From: CAZGVV01 sp964529155
GTDB lineage: Bacteria; Pseudomonadota; Alphaproteobacteria; Rickettsiales; SXRF01
Direction: 5' to 3'
Length of the DNA: 8,114 nucleotides
NCBI GenBank assembly: GCA_964529155.1
Contig: CAZGVV010000077.1
Coordinates: 1-8,114, forward strand
Shown here: positions 1-5,913 of the stretch, in pieces
How the letters are laid out: each line of letters opens with the position of its first letter
Position numbering within the stretch: position 1 is the stretch's first letter
Notes under the pieces: generated by a model
Told to the model about the DNA's origin: nothing
The model's database searches: none
The model's input: only the letters and a program-made list of their open reading frames with translations
Position numbers and translations under genes: made by a program

Positions 1-50
1 TGAATACGTCATTCAAACTCTATAGCATAAGAAATTATAAAGTTAAATGA

Positions 51-257
51 CTATATAAGAAAGCGCAAATTGCTGCTGGCTCACAGGTGGACAGTAACGA
101 AATGGTATATGAAATAACCTATCGTGCGCCCGTGACCGATTGGATGACGCTTCAGCCGAATATTGAATACATCGTAAATCCGGGGACAGATCCAACCCAG
201 AAAAATAGCTGGGTATTTGGGATACATTTAGAAATTGGGCACGGCTTTAAAATTTAA
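51..257 (+). pseudogene. C-terminal remnant of an OprB-like carbohydrate porin
   Basis: The open frame encodes the last part of an outer-membrane beta-barrel of the OprB (carbohydrate-selective porin) family. Visible hallmarks are the segment YEITYRAPVTDWMTLQPNIE followed by a YIVNPG turn and a final strand before the stop at 255-257; in OprB this is the conserved penultimate and last strand region. Full-length family members have roughly 400 residues or more; here only about 65 family-like codons remain. A stop at 48-50 interrupts the frame, the other two forward frames also stop within the first 25 bases, and no plausible start codon precedes the conserved part. The sequence before about position 60 is AT-rich and not porin-like, so the break looks like a truncation, not a single frameshift. 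The protein ends in FKI instead of the terminal aromatic residue usual for outer-membrane proteins. Only the window edge prevents a definite verdict. Confidence 0.65.
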
Positions 258-274
258 TAATGCCGGTGACACTC

Positions 275-304
275 TCTCCCAGCGGCAGTTAAGCCGCTGG
301 GAGA
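275..304. terminator. Bidirectional hairpin terminator between convergent genes
   Basis: A perfect 12-bp inverted repeat (arms 275-286 and 293-304, GC-rich core CCCAGCGGC) with a 6-base loop lies 17 bases after the porin remnant stop and 15 bases after the stop of the minus-strand small gene. It sits exactly where a shared terminator for two convergent genes is expected. Neither side has a clear U-tract, so it may be an atypical intrinsic terminator or an mRNA 3'-end stabiliser. Confidence 0.7.
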
Positions 305-319
305 ATTACATGGCTAAAT

Positions 320-634
320 CTAGTTAGCGATAGTAGCGCAAGATTCGGAAAGGCTATCTTTATGGCTGTTCAGGCAGGCGGATATTTTCTTGTCGCCTTT
401 AACGCCAGCACAATGGTCGCTAATCTCGGTTTTGCAGTTGCTCCAGTTTTTGGAGCCTGCGGCAGGGGATATGGTATTAAACCCGCCTGTATGGCTTGCG
501 TCTGAGGCAAAAGCAGGCTTGTTCTGGCTTGGGTGAGGGCTGCGGTTGGTGAAGCTATAATCTTCAGCATGCGCAGCTGTATTTAGGCAAACCGTGCTTG
601 CAAGGGCCATAGCCATCATAACAATCTTTTTCAT
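320..634 (-). CDS. Small exported four-cysteine protein (Cys-rich GLG1-like repeat)
   Basis: The 104-residue product begins with a classical Sec signal peptide: KK, a hydrophobic core to about residue 19, then AHA with probable cleavage after residue 23. The mature part has a Ser/Pro/Asn-rich linker (24-62), then four cysteines at 67, 75, 87 and 99 spaced C-x7-C-x11-C-x11-C. The pattern with CLNSHKDSLSESC resembles one repeat of the Cys-rich Golgi/FGFR-like family (PF00839), which also occurs singly in small secreted proteobacterial proteins; two disulfides are likely in the periplasm. The start is supported by AAGGTGG at 639-645 with 4 bases to the ATG and by a sigma-70-like promoter at 664-692. 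It appears monocistronic. Its function is unknown and nothing links it to the signalling genes to the right. The coding call is strong; the family assignment is from motif spacing only. Confidence 0.8.
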   Translation of the reverse strand: MKKIVMMAMALASTVCLNTAAHAEDYSFTNRSPHPSQNKPAFASDASHTGGFNTISPAAGSKNWSNCKTEISDHCAGVKGDKKISACLNSHKDSLSESCATIAN

Positions 635-663
635 ATATCCACCTTTTAGTTAAATTAAGTTAA

Positions 664-692
664 AATTTACCATATTGACCTAGAGAAGTCAA
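664..692 (-). promoter_or_regulatory. Predicted sigma-70 promoter of the small Cys-rich protein gene
   Basis: On the minus strand TTGACT (687-692) is followed after exactly 17 bases by TAAATT (664-669). The -35 matches consensus at five of six positions, the -10 at four of six. The implied transcript start near 657 gives a leader of about 22 bases carrying the AAGGTGG ribosome site. A short inverted repeat (ATTGAC / GTCAAT, within 674-692) overlaps the -35 and could be an operator. Confidence 0.5.
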
Positions 693-707
693 TCTCAGAA
701 CTTCCTT

Positions 708-728
708 ATGCCTTTGAAAAGGCATTTT
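708..728 (+). terminator. Short hairpin with T-run, possible orphan terminator
   Basis: ATGCCTTT (708-715) and AAAGGCAT (718-725) form a perfect 8-bp inverted repeat, and T continues through 728, giving a short T-run on the plus strand. It looks like a small rho-independent terminator, but no plus-strand gene ends here. An alternative pairing TGAAAA (715-720) with TTTTCA (725-730) is also possible, so two exclusive folds exist. It could instead be the left boundary of the rearranged segment or an operator. Confidence 0.25.
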
Positions 729-820
729 CAGCAGAAAAAATGAGCATAGCGAAGCTAACCTACTCCAAGATGGAACTTATTCAAGCGTTATCACAAATTT
801 TGCCTGCTTTATTACGGCCA

Positions 821-835
821 TTCTCAATTTGAGAA
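821..835. promoter_or_regulatory. Palindromic candidate activator site 1 (upstream of first sigma-54 promoter)
   Basis: TTCTCAATTTGAGAA is a perfect 15-bp palindrome around position 828. It matches the element at 1497-1511 at 13 of 15 positions and lies 81 bp before the -24 GG of the sigma-54 promoter at 908-923, a distance typical of enhancer sites for NtrC-family activators. A related half-site TTGAGA follows at 875-880. That the binder is the activator encoded at 6253-7650 is inference. Confidence 0.55.
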
Positions 836-907
836 CAGATCAGAAAAATCCGTGCAGAGTCCCTAAATATCCAATTGAGATATAAAGATAATTTATTGCC
901 AATGTCA

Positions 908-923
908 TGGCATAACACTTGCG
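908..923 (+). promoter_or_regulatory. Sigma-54 (-24/-12) promoter 1
   Basis: TGGCATAACACTTGCG fits the sigma-54 consensus TGGCAC-N5-TTGCW, with the invariant GG (909-910) and GC (921-922) exactly 10 bases apart. Transcription would start near 934 and run rightwards. About 37 bases on is a strong ribosome site (971-976) and an ATG (981), but the reading frame there is only eight codons long, so this promoter appears to have lost its gene. It now points antisense into the CHASE remnant. Confidence 0.65.
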
Positions 924-945
924 ATTGTCTATCTACAAATAAATC

Positions 946-1398
946 CTACGTCACAAGATTAATGCACTTCAGGAGGCCATATGAGTGATAATTTCGATAG
1001 CCGATAATCTTTTTGTTGGGTTCTAATGGCTCAATCCATTGCACCACGGCATTCTTATCCACCCATTCTACTCCGGCCAGTGTAGGGTAATGCGCTACAT
1101 ATGCTTTTGCATCTTCTATCCATAAATAATGTGGCGTGCCACCTGCGTGCTCCCAGCGCCCATCCATGCGGTCTAATGATTTAAATAGGTCAGCAAGGTA
1201 TTGTGATGTGTCATATTGCACATCTTCAGCCGCAGCTTGAACATTCAGCTGAAAATGGCGGTCTTCTTCCAGGCGGATAATAACCCACAAGGTGCAAATG
1301 ATATTCATGATAACAACGAAAATCACCCATAGCGGCCAGACAAAAAGCAGGCCTCGGCTGATATAGCGTAGGGGGGGATATTTACTTGTAGAATACAT
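946..1398 (-). pseudogene. Truncated membrane-anchored CHASE-domain sensor (N-terminal fragment)
   Basis: The 150-residue frame begins with a short basic tail and one hydrophobic membrane helix (about residues 17-42), then a periplasmic segment with CHASE-type features: LDRMDGRW (75-82), the WIEDAKAY block (93-100), GVEWVDKN (109-116) and VVQWIEPL (118-125). CHASE domains sense small ligands outside the inner membrane and normally span about 200 residues, followed by a second helix and a kinase or GGDEF/EAL output. Here the similarity fades after IIGYR (131-135) and the frame ends at 150, so half the sensor domain, the second helix and the whole output are missing. The 3' end overlaps, on the opposite strand, the sigma-54-driven 8-codon stub. 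No good ribosome site precedes the ATG at 1398. It is best called a remnant; expression as a small membrane protein is possible but unsupported. Confidence 0.6.
971..1007 (+). pseudogene. Ribosome site and 8-codon stub of a lost sigma-54-driven gene
   Basis: A perfect AGGAGG (971-976) stands 4 bases before ATG at 981. The frame reads MSDNFDSR and then stops at 1005-1007. Its start resembles the MSDNTDQ start of the receiver gene at 2576. With the sigma-54 promoter upstream, this is most simply the 5' end of a truncated gene whose remainder was replaced by the inverted CHASE fragment. A short leader peptide or coincidence cannot be excluded. Confidence 0.4.
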
Positions 1399-1496
1399 GT
1401 TATTTCAAAACCATACGCCAGGGACAAGCCTACAGCATGACGTTTTGCAGTTAAGATTCAGTATAATCGATACAATTACATTTGTTATTAAATGCT

Positions 1497-1511
1497 TTCT
1501 CAATATGAGAG
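1497..1511. promoter_or_regulatory. Palindromic candidate activator site 2 (upstream of operon promoter)
   Basis: TTCTCAATATGAGAG is an imperfect palindrome centred at 1504, with arms TCTCA / TGAGA. It matches the 821-835 element at 13 of 15 positions. It lies 82 bp before the -24 GG of the second sigma-54 promoter, almost the same spacing as for the first copy (81 bp). It is a likely enhancer site for the NtrC-type activator at the far end of the locus; the pairing is inferred. Confidence 0.55.
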
Positions 1512-1551
1512 TAATTAAGAAAACATGGGCATGCCGAAAATAATCATCATA

Positions 1552-1565
1552 TTGATTAATATCAA
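1552..1565. promoter_or_regulatory. FNR/FixK-type box
   Basis: TTGATTAATATCAA matches the FNR/FixK/Anr consensus TTGAT-N4-ATCAA at every defined position, and the dyad extends one more pair or two each side (arms 1550-1556 and 1561-1567). It lies between the candidate activator palindrome and the sigma-54 promoter, centred about 52 bp before the predicted start near 1611. It suggests oxygen or redox control of the operon, either by blocking DNA looping or through an overlapping sigma-70 promoter. Confidence 0.6.
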
Positions 1566-1584
1566 TAAAATTAGTTAAAAAAGT

Positions 1585-1600
1585 TGGCATTTAGTTTGCA
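1585..1600 (+). promoter_or_regulatory. Sigma-54 (-24/-12) promoter 2, driving the signalling operon
   Basis: TGGCATTTAGTTTGCA fits the sigma-54 consensus TGGCAC-N5-TTGCW at all but one weakly conserved position; GG (1586-1587) and GC (1598-1599) are exactly 10 bases apart. Transcription would start near 1611, leaving a leader of about 67 bases before the first gene at 1678. An NtrC-family activator is required for such promoters, and one is encoded at 6253-7650. Confidence 0.75.
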
Positions 1601-1644
1601 ATGTTTACATATAAGCAAGAACAAGCCGCAAGATAGATTCAAAA

Positions 1645-1660
1645 ATCTCAATACGGAGAT
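1645..1660. repeat. Imperfect dyad in the operon leader
   Basis: ATCTC and GAGAT arms with a 6-base spacer resemble the TCTCAAT half of the two upstream palindromes but with different spacing. It lies downstream of the predicted start and just before the ribosome site, where a bound protein could repress or an mRNA hairpin could form. Weak evidence. Confidence 0.25.
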
Positions 1661-1677
1661 AAAAGCGGAGATGAATT

Positions 1678-2583
1678 ATGAGATTATACAGCAAAAACGC
1701 GGAGCAGCTATTACTCGATAAAGCTAAATCCATCAGTGAACAGCATACGAGCTGGCGGTGCATACACATCGATTTTGCATCGCGCAAAGACCTGTGCAGC
1801 GAAGGACTTCGCACCCATGTGGTCACCAACATCATTAAAGAATTATTGGAAAATGAGGAAGGCTACATTTATTTGTGCGATGACGGTGATGTATTTATTC
1901 TGTTCCAGGGAAAAGCCAAAGATATTGTTGACAGGCTAGGCGAGCATTTTAAAGGCTTAGGCGAAATCGGAAAATCCAGTGGCGCAGAAGATGCATTGTA
2001 CCATATTCTGGACTTAAGCCTTCAGTGGAATGCATTTGTGGCGTTGTGCGAAGAAAAGGCGCTGTTGCCATTGAAAAAAGCTGAAAAAATACAACAAAAT
2101 GGAATTGCCCAGGCGCATAAGCCATTACGTGATTTAGACGAGATGTTATTCAACGCTATCGCCGCCAGGCGTTCAGAGCGTAATCGTTTAACCGTGTTGG
2201 TCGTAGAAGATGATCCCTTTACCCGGCGGTTGGTGGTGGGGGCATTAAAAGGTGCATTTGAGGTCGTAGAAGCGGCCGATGGCGCAGCAGCCATTGCAGC
2301 CTATGAAAGCAGCGCACCGGACGCAGTGTTTTTGGATATTGAACTACCGGATACCAATGGCCATATCATTCTCAATAAATTGCTCAGTTTCGACAAAACT
2401 GCTTTTATTGTGATGTTGTCTGCCAACAGCATCAAAGAAAATATTTTAGCTGCGCTGGAAAAAGGCGCGCAAGGCTTTGTCACCAAGCCGTTCGCGAAAG
2501 AAAAACTGATCCATTATTTGCGTAATTGCGAGGCCATGCGTCGCGCCAATAGCGTATTACAAAAAGGAGATGCCCATGTCTGA
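1678..2583 (+). CDS. Response regulator with N-terminal GGDEF-like (degenerate) domain and C-terminal receiver
   Basis: First gene of the operon; 301 residues. The start has AGCGGAG at 1664-1670 with 7 bases to ATG; the nearer ATG at 1671 is in another frame. The C-terminal half (about 171-288) is a canonical receiver: acidic pocket E177/D178/D179, phospho-acceptor D220 in VFLDIELP, S248 and K270 in VTKPF. The N-terminal half (about 10-125) is not a standard DNA-binding or effector domain. Its pattern, a strand with IHIDF (29-33), a helix (46-58), then YLCDDGDVFILF (65-76), follows the fold order of a GGDEF domain with the signature reduced to DGDVF, so it is probably not a diguanylate cyclase but a protein- or ligand-binding relic. 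A helical linker (130-165) joins the two parts. With the receiver at the C terminus, output may pass to the N-terminal domain. It overlaps the next gene by 8 bases. The receiver is certain; the GGDEF relation is inference. Confidence 0.9.
   Translation: MRLYSKNAEQLLLDKAKSISEQHTSWRCIHIDFASRKDLCSEGLRTHVVTNIIKELLENEEGYIYLCDDGDVFILFQGKAKDIVDRLGEHFKGLGEIGKSSGAEDALYHILDLSLQWNAFVALCEEKALLPLKKAEKIQQNGIAQAHKPLRDLDEMLFNAIAARRSERNRLTVLVVEDDPFTRRLVVGALKGAFEVVEAADGAAAIAAYESSAPDAVFLDIELPDTNGHIILNKLLSFDKTAFIVMLSANSIKENILAALEKGAQGFVTKPFAKEKLIHYLRNCEAMRRANSVLQKGDAHV
2564..2569 (+). promoter_or_regulatory. Ribosome site that selects the start at 2576
   Basis: AAGGAG directly abuts an ATG at 2570 (no spacing) but stands 6 bases before the in-frame ATG at 2576. 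The second ATG is therefore the likely start of the receiver gene, two codons shorter than the longest frame. Confidence 0.75.
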
Positions 2584-3055
2584 TAATACAGACCAGTTAC
2601 GGCAGATTCAAAGCCAGACATTAATGGAAGAAAAAAGCTTGCTGCTGCGGCATGCGCGGTCACCGCTACATATTTTAGTGGTAGATGATGACCCGGTAAC
2701 CCTGCAATTACTGCAAAGCCTGCTTGGTCCAAGCTACAGTGTGACCGTGTGTTCAACCGTGCATCAAGCCGTGCATGAATATTTACGGGTGATGCCGGAT
2801 TTAGTGTTTCTGGACATTAATCTGGGCGATGCAGAATTTAGCGGGTTTGATGTCGCCTACACCGTGTGTATGCACGATCCCAATGCGAATATAGTGATGT
2901 TAACCGCCCATGAGAGTCCGCAAAATATCGCGCATGCCACGCGCGCCGGGGCACTCGGATTTTTAGTTAAACCCTTCGGTGCATCGCGGATCCTCCATTA
3001 TGTGCAGGAATGTGAGCGCGCTAAATTCAGTAAGGGGTCAACATCATGGAGTTAG
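2576..3055 (+). CDS. Stand-alone receiver-domain response regulator
   Basis: Second operon gene, 159 residues from the ATG favoured by the ribosome site at 2564-2569. After a polar helical extension (1-30) comes one receiver domain (about 31-148): acidic residues D37/D38/D39 in VVDDDP, phospho-acceptor D80 in VFLDINLG, T110 and K132 in VKPF. A few extra residues (GDAEFSG, 84-90) sit between the phospho-acceptor strand and helix 3, where most receivers have a tight MPxxxG turn. There is no output domain, so it probably acts by protein contact or as a phosphate carrier or sink for the kinase encoded next. It overlaps the first gene by 8 bases and the kinase gene by 10, typical of translational coupling. 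Its receiver resembles that of the first gene, including the Tyr-Val/Leu C-terminal helix pattern (HYVQECE versus HYLRNCE), which suggests a duplication of the receiver module. Confidence 0.9.
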   Translation: MSDNTDQLRQIQSQTLMEEKSLLLRHARSPLHILVVDDDPVTLQLLQSLLGPSYSVTVCSTVHQAVHEYLRVMPDLVFLDINLGDAEFSGFDVAYTVCMHDPNANIVMLTAHESPQNIAHATRAGALGFLVKPFGASRILHYVQECERAKFSKGSTSWS

Positions 3056-5913
3056 AACAGCTTCTTCAGATGGTGCCGCGTTATACCAGTGACGCGATGA
3101 TGATTACGGAAAGCGTGCAAGACGCAATCTATCCGCGCATTGTATACGTTAATCCTGCATTTACCCAGATGACGAATTATCAGTTGGAAGAAGTCATCGG
3201 TAAAACCCCCGAATTGCTCTATGGGCCAAAAACCGATCAGGAAACGGTAAATCGCTTATTGCAAACCGCACGTGCAGGACTGCCAACAACGGTGGAATTA
3301 TTGCATTATAACAGGCAGCGCCGTGAATATTGGGTGGAAATGACCGTAAGCCCGATTGTAAGCCCGGAAGGGAAAAGCACGTATTACATCGCGTCTGCCA
3401 AGGATATTACCGAACGTAAGGTAATGCAGGAGGCGTCGGATAAGCAGGGGATTGAGTTTTTAAACAGTGAATTGCGCACCCGCGCTATTTTATACAGCAT
3501 TGCTGATGGCATCATCACCTTTATGCCGTCCGGCGCTATAGAATCGGTAAGCCCGGCCGCTGAGCAGATGTTTGGCCATGATGGGATTGATGCGGAAGAC
3601 ATGAATATATTGGAGTTTTTCCCGCTCAATGCGCGCGAAGAGCTGAAATATTGGTTGGAAAATGCCGCCCAGAATAATGAGCGCCAGCTGCGCGAGCTGC
3701 AAGCCCTGCGTAAAGATGGAAGCCTGTTTACCGCGGAAATTAATCTGAGCTTGGTAGGGGCGAAAGATAAAGCATTACTGGTAATGGCGGTGCGTGATGT
3801 TACCGCGCTTAAATCCGCTCAAGCTAAAGCCCGTCAGCAAACAGAGCGTATTACACTACTGCAGGAAATTACCAGTATTGCCAATAATGCTGCCTCTGTA
3901 GAAGAAACCCTGGAGTCTGCCTTGTCTATGATATGTGAACAATTCTGGCTATCCGCCGCCCATTGCTGGCGTGTGGATGCAGAAGCTGAGCAGCTCAAAA
4001 CTTTTGGTATATGGGTAGGCGAAAGCGCAGAACCGCTGCAACACGTAACGCGTGAATCAATATTTGCTATCGGCTGCGGAAGCGCCGGGAAAGCCTATGC
4101 GCTTGGAAAGCCGCAATTAGTAGATGATATAGCACAAGCAGGGGGATTCCTTCGGCGCGAAGCCGCACTTCAGGCCAACATCCATTCCGCCTATATTTTC
4201 CCTGTTTATTCCGGCAACGATATGGTTGCGGTCATGGAATTTTTTAATACATGCCCATGGAAATTGGATGAAGATGAGCTGGAAATCATGCAAAATATTG
4301 GCTCGCAATTAGGGCGAGTGATCGAACGTGAACGCACCCGTAGTTCTTTGTTACATGCCAAAGAGGCGGCGGAATCGGCAACCCGGGCAAAAAGCGAATT
4401 TCTGGCCAACATGTCGCATGAGCTGCGCACGCCGATGAATGGCATCTTAGGCCTATCGGAATTTTTACAGGATACGGCATTACAAACCGAACAAAAAGAT
4501 TGCGTAGAAGCGCTCAGTAGCTCCGCATCGTCTCTGTTGACTATTTTAAATGATATTCTGGATTTCTCAAAAATCGAAGCCGGCGAACTCACGCTCGAGC
4601 AAGTGCCGTATCAAATTAGCGATTGCGTAAGTCACGTATGCGATTTTATGCTTCCAGTCGCAACCCACAAAGGCCTTTTGCTCTTAAGCGACATCGCGCC
4701 GGATGTGCCGCAAGCATGCCTGGGAGACAGTGGCCGATTACAGCAGGTTATTTTAAATCTGGTCGGAAATGCCATTAAATTCACTCAGAAAGGGTATGTA
4801 AATTTGCGTGTTACTGCCTATTCAGCGGAGGGGCGGCCCACGGTGCGTTTTGAGGTGGAAGACAGTGGGATCGGCATTCCCGAAGCACATCAGGAACACA
4901 TCTTCAATAAATTCACCCAGGCAGATAATTCCACCACGCGCAAATTTGGTGGTACAGGCCTGGGGCTGGCTATTTCCCGGCAATTAGTGCAGATGATGGG
5001 GGGCGAAATTGGGGTAAAAAGTGAGCCTGGAAAAGGGTCGTTGTTTTGGTTCACGATGCCCGTGACCGAAGCGGAATTACCAGAGATGAAATCAACGGCT
5101 CTTCCGACGGAAATGTTGCGCGTTGAAGATGCATGCGTGCTGATGGTGGAAGATCACCCGATCAATCAAATGCTGCTTGGAAAATTGCTGGTTAAGCTCG
5201 GGATCACGCATGTTGAAAAAGCAGAAAATGGCAATGAAGCCCTGAAAGCCATGCAAAAACAACGCTTTAATCTGGTGCTTATGGATTGCCAAATGCCTGA
5301 GTTGGACGGTTATGAAACCACGCGTATCATCCGGGAGCGTGAGGAGGCAGAGAAATTACCGCATATGCCCATCATTGCCATGACCGCTAATGCTATGGTC
5401 GGTGATCGTGAAAAATGCCTGAAAACCGGTATGGATGATTACTTAAGTAAGCCCATCGATTTGCCCGGCCTTCGTCGCACATTAAGCCGTTGGTTGCGGG
5501 TAGAAGGCGAAGCGGCGACAGGAGAAGATATGAAACCACTGGCGTCAAACGATCAGCCTATTGATATGGCGCATTTACGTAACTTTACCGATGGAGATGC
5601 AGAAGAGGAATGTGCGTTATTCTCCATTTTTATGGAACGTGCAGAAGATACGCTGGCTCAGCTTGAGCAGGCCATTGAACAGGATAATTCGGAAAATTGG
5701 CGTAAAAGCGCGCATTTGTTAAAAGGCGCTTCCGGAAATTTAGGTGCTAAAGGATTGTTTTGTTTATGTGAAAAAGCAGAGCAAGATTGCACTGCGGCAG
5801 GAGTGGAAAAACACCATTGCCTGGATTCCATTCGTGATGAATTAAAGCACGTGCGGCACTTTATCGAAACTTTGCAGGGAGGACATCATGACAAAGATTC
5901 TATGTGTGGATGA
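3046..5913 (+). CDS. Soluble hybrid sensor histidine kinase, PAS-PAS-GAF-HisKA-HATPase-REC-Hpt
   Basis: 955 residues, no membrane segment, so a cytoplasmic sensor. Order: PAS 1 (about 10-125, ending in DITERK), PAS 2 (140-256), GAF (about 268-428), coiled-coil linker, HisKA with NMSHELRTP and autophosphorylation site H458, catalytic ATPase (N box with N575, G1 DSGIG 607-611, F box around 620, G2 GGTGLGL 635-641), receiver (E702/D703, phospho-acceptor D747, T780, K802), and a C-terminal Hpt domain with H890 in AHLLKGAS. This is a full relay kinase: H458 to D747 to H890 and then to a separate receiver. PAS 1 resembles LOV-type PAS domains (GKTPELLYGPKTD, 52-64) but has Pro55 where photoactive LOV has Cys, so the flavin-adduct reaction is not expected. 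The start is supported by AAGGGG at 3032-3037 with 8 bases to ATG. It overlaps the receiver gene by 10 bases and the CheY-like gene by 26. All catalytic motifs appear intact. Confidence 0.95.
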   Translation: MELEQLLQMVPRYTSDAMMITESVQDAIYPRIVYVNPAFTQMTNYQLEEVIGKTPELLYGPKTDQETVNRLLQTARAGLPTTVELLHYNRQRREYWVEMTVSPIVSPEGKSTYYIASAKDITERKVMQEASDKQGIEFLNSELRTRAILYSIADGIITFMPSGAIESVSPAAEQMFGHDGIDAEDMNILEFFPLNAREELKYWLENAAQNNERQLRELQALRKDGSLFTAEINLSLVGAKDKALLVMAVRDVTALKSAQAKARQQTERITLLQEITSIANNAASVEETLESALSMICEQFWLSAAHCWRVDAEAEQLKTFGIWVGESAEPLQHVTRESIFAIGCGSAGKAYALGKPQLVDDIAQAGGFLRREAALQANIHSAYIFPVYSGNDMVAVMEFFNTCPWKLDEDELEIMQNIGSQLGRVIERERTRSSLLHAKEAAESATRAKSEFLANMSHELRTPMNGILGLSEFLQDTALQTEQKDCVEALSSSASSLLTILNDILDFSKIEAGELTLEQVPYQISDCVSHVCDFMLPVATHKGLLLLSDIAPDVPQACLGDSGRLQQVILNLVGNAIKFTQKGYVNLRVTAYSAEGRPTVRFEVEDSGIGIPEAHQEHIFNKFTQADNSTTRKFGGTGLGLAISRQLVQMMGGEIGVKSEPGKGSLFWFTMPVTEAELPEMKSTALPTEMLRVEDACVLMVEDHPINQMLLGKLLVKLGITHVEKAENGNEALKAMQKQRFNLVLMDCQMPELDGYETTRIIREREEAEKLPHMPIIAMTANAMVGDREKCLKTGMDDYLSKPIDLPGLRRTLSRWLRVEGEAATGEDMKPLASNDQPIDMAHLRNFTDGDAEEECALFSIFMERAEDTLAQLEQAIEQDNSENWRKSAHLLKGASGNLGAKGLFCLCEKAEQDCTAAGVEKHHCLDSIRDELKHVRHFIETLQGGHHDKDSMCG

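Larger units (their letters stand above)
635..945. other. Non-coding control region between small Cys-rich gene and CHASE remnant
   Basis: This AT-rich stretch of about 310 bases has no convincing gene. From left to right it holds the ribosome site and promoter of the minus-strand small gene (639-692), a hairpin (708-725), a perfect palindrome (821-835), a related half-site TTGAGA (875-880) and a forward sigma-54 promoter (908-923). Confidence 0.7.

Noticed and set aside
1439..1467. TATAAT at 1462-1467 as a sigma-70 promoter for the operon
   Set aside because: The -10 is perfect but no acceptable -35 lies 16-18 bases upstream, and it would start 200 bases before the first gene, ahead of the better-supported sigma-54 promoter.
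1528..1535. GGCATGCC palindrome in the operon control region
   Set aside because: An isolated 8-bp palindrome with no second copy near the other promoter; expected by chance.
1405..1590. Minus-strand open frame of 61 codons in the operon control region
   Set aside because: It covers the palindrome, FNR/FixK-type box and sigma-54 promoter, is AT-rich and has no family likeness.
2570..2575. ATG at 2570 as start of the second receiver gene
   Set aside because: It directly abuts the AAGGAG ribosome site; the ATG at 2576 has proper spacing.
4206..4592. Minus-strand open frame of 128 codons within the kinase gene
   Set aside because: It is antisense to the GAF/HisKA region, including the conserved H-box codons; serine-rich shadow composition.
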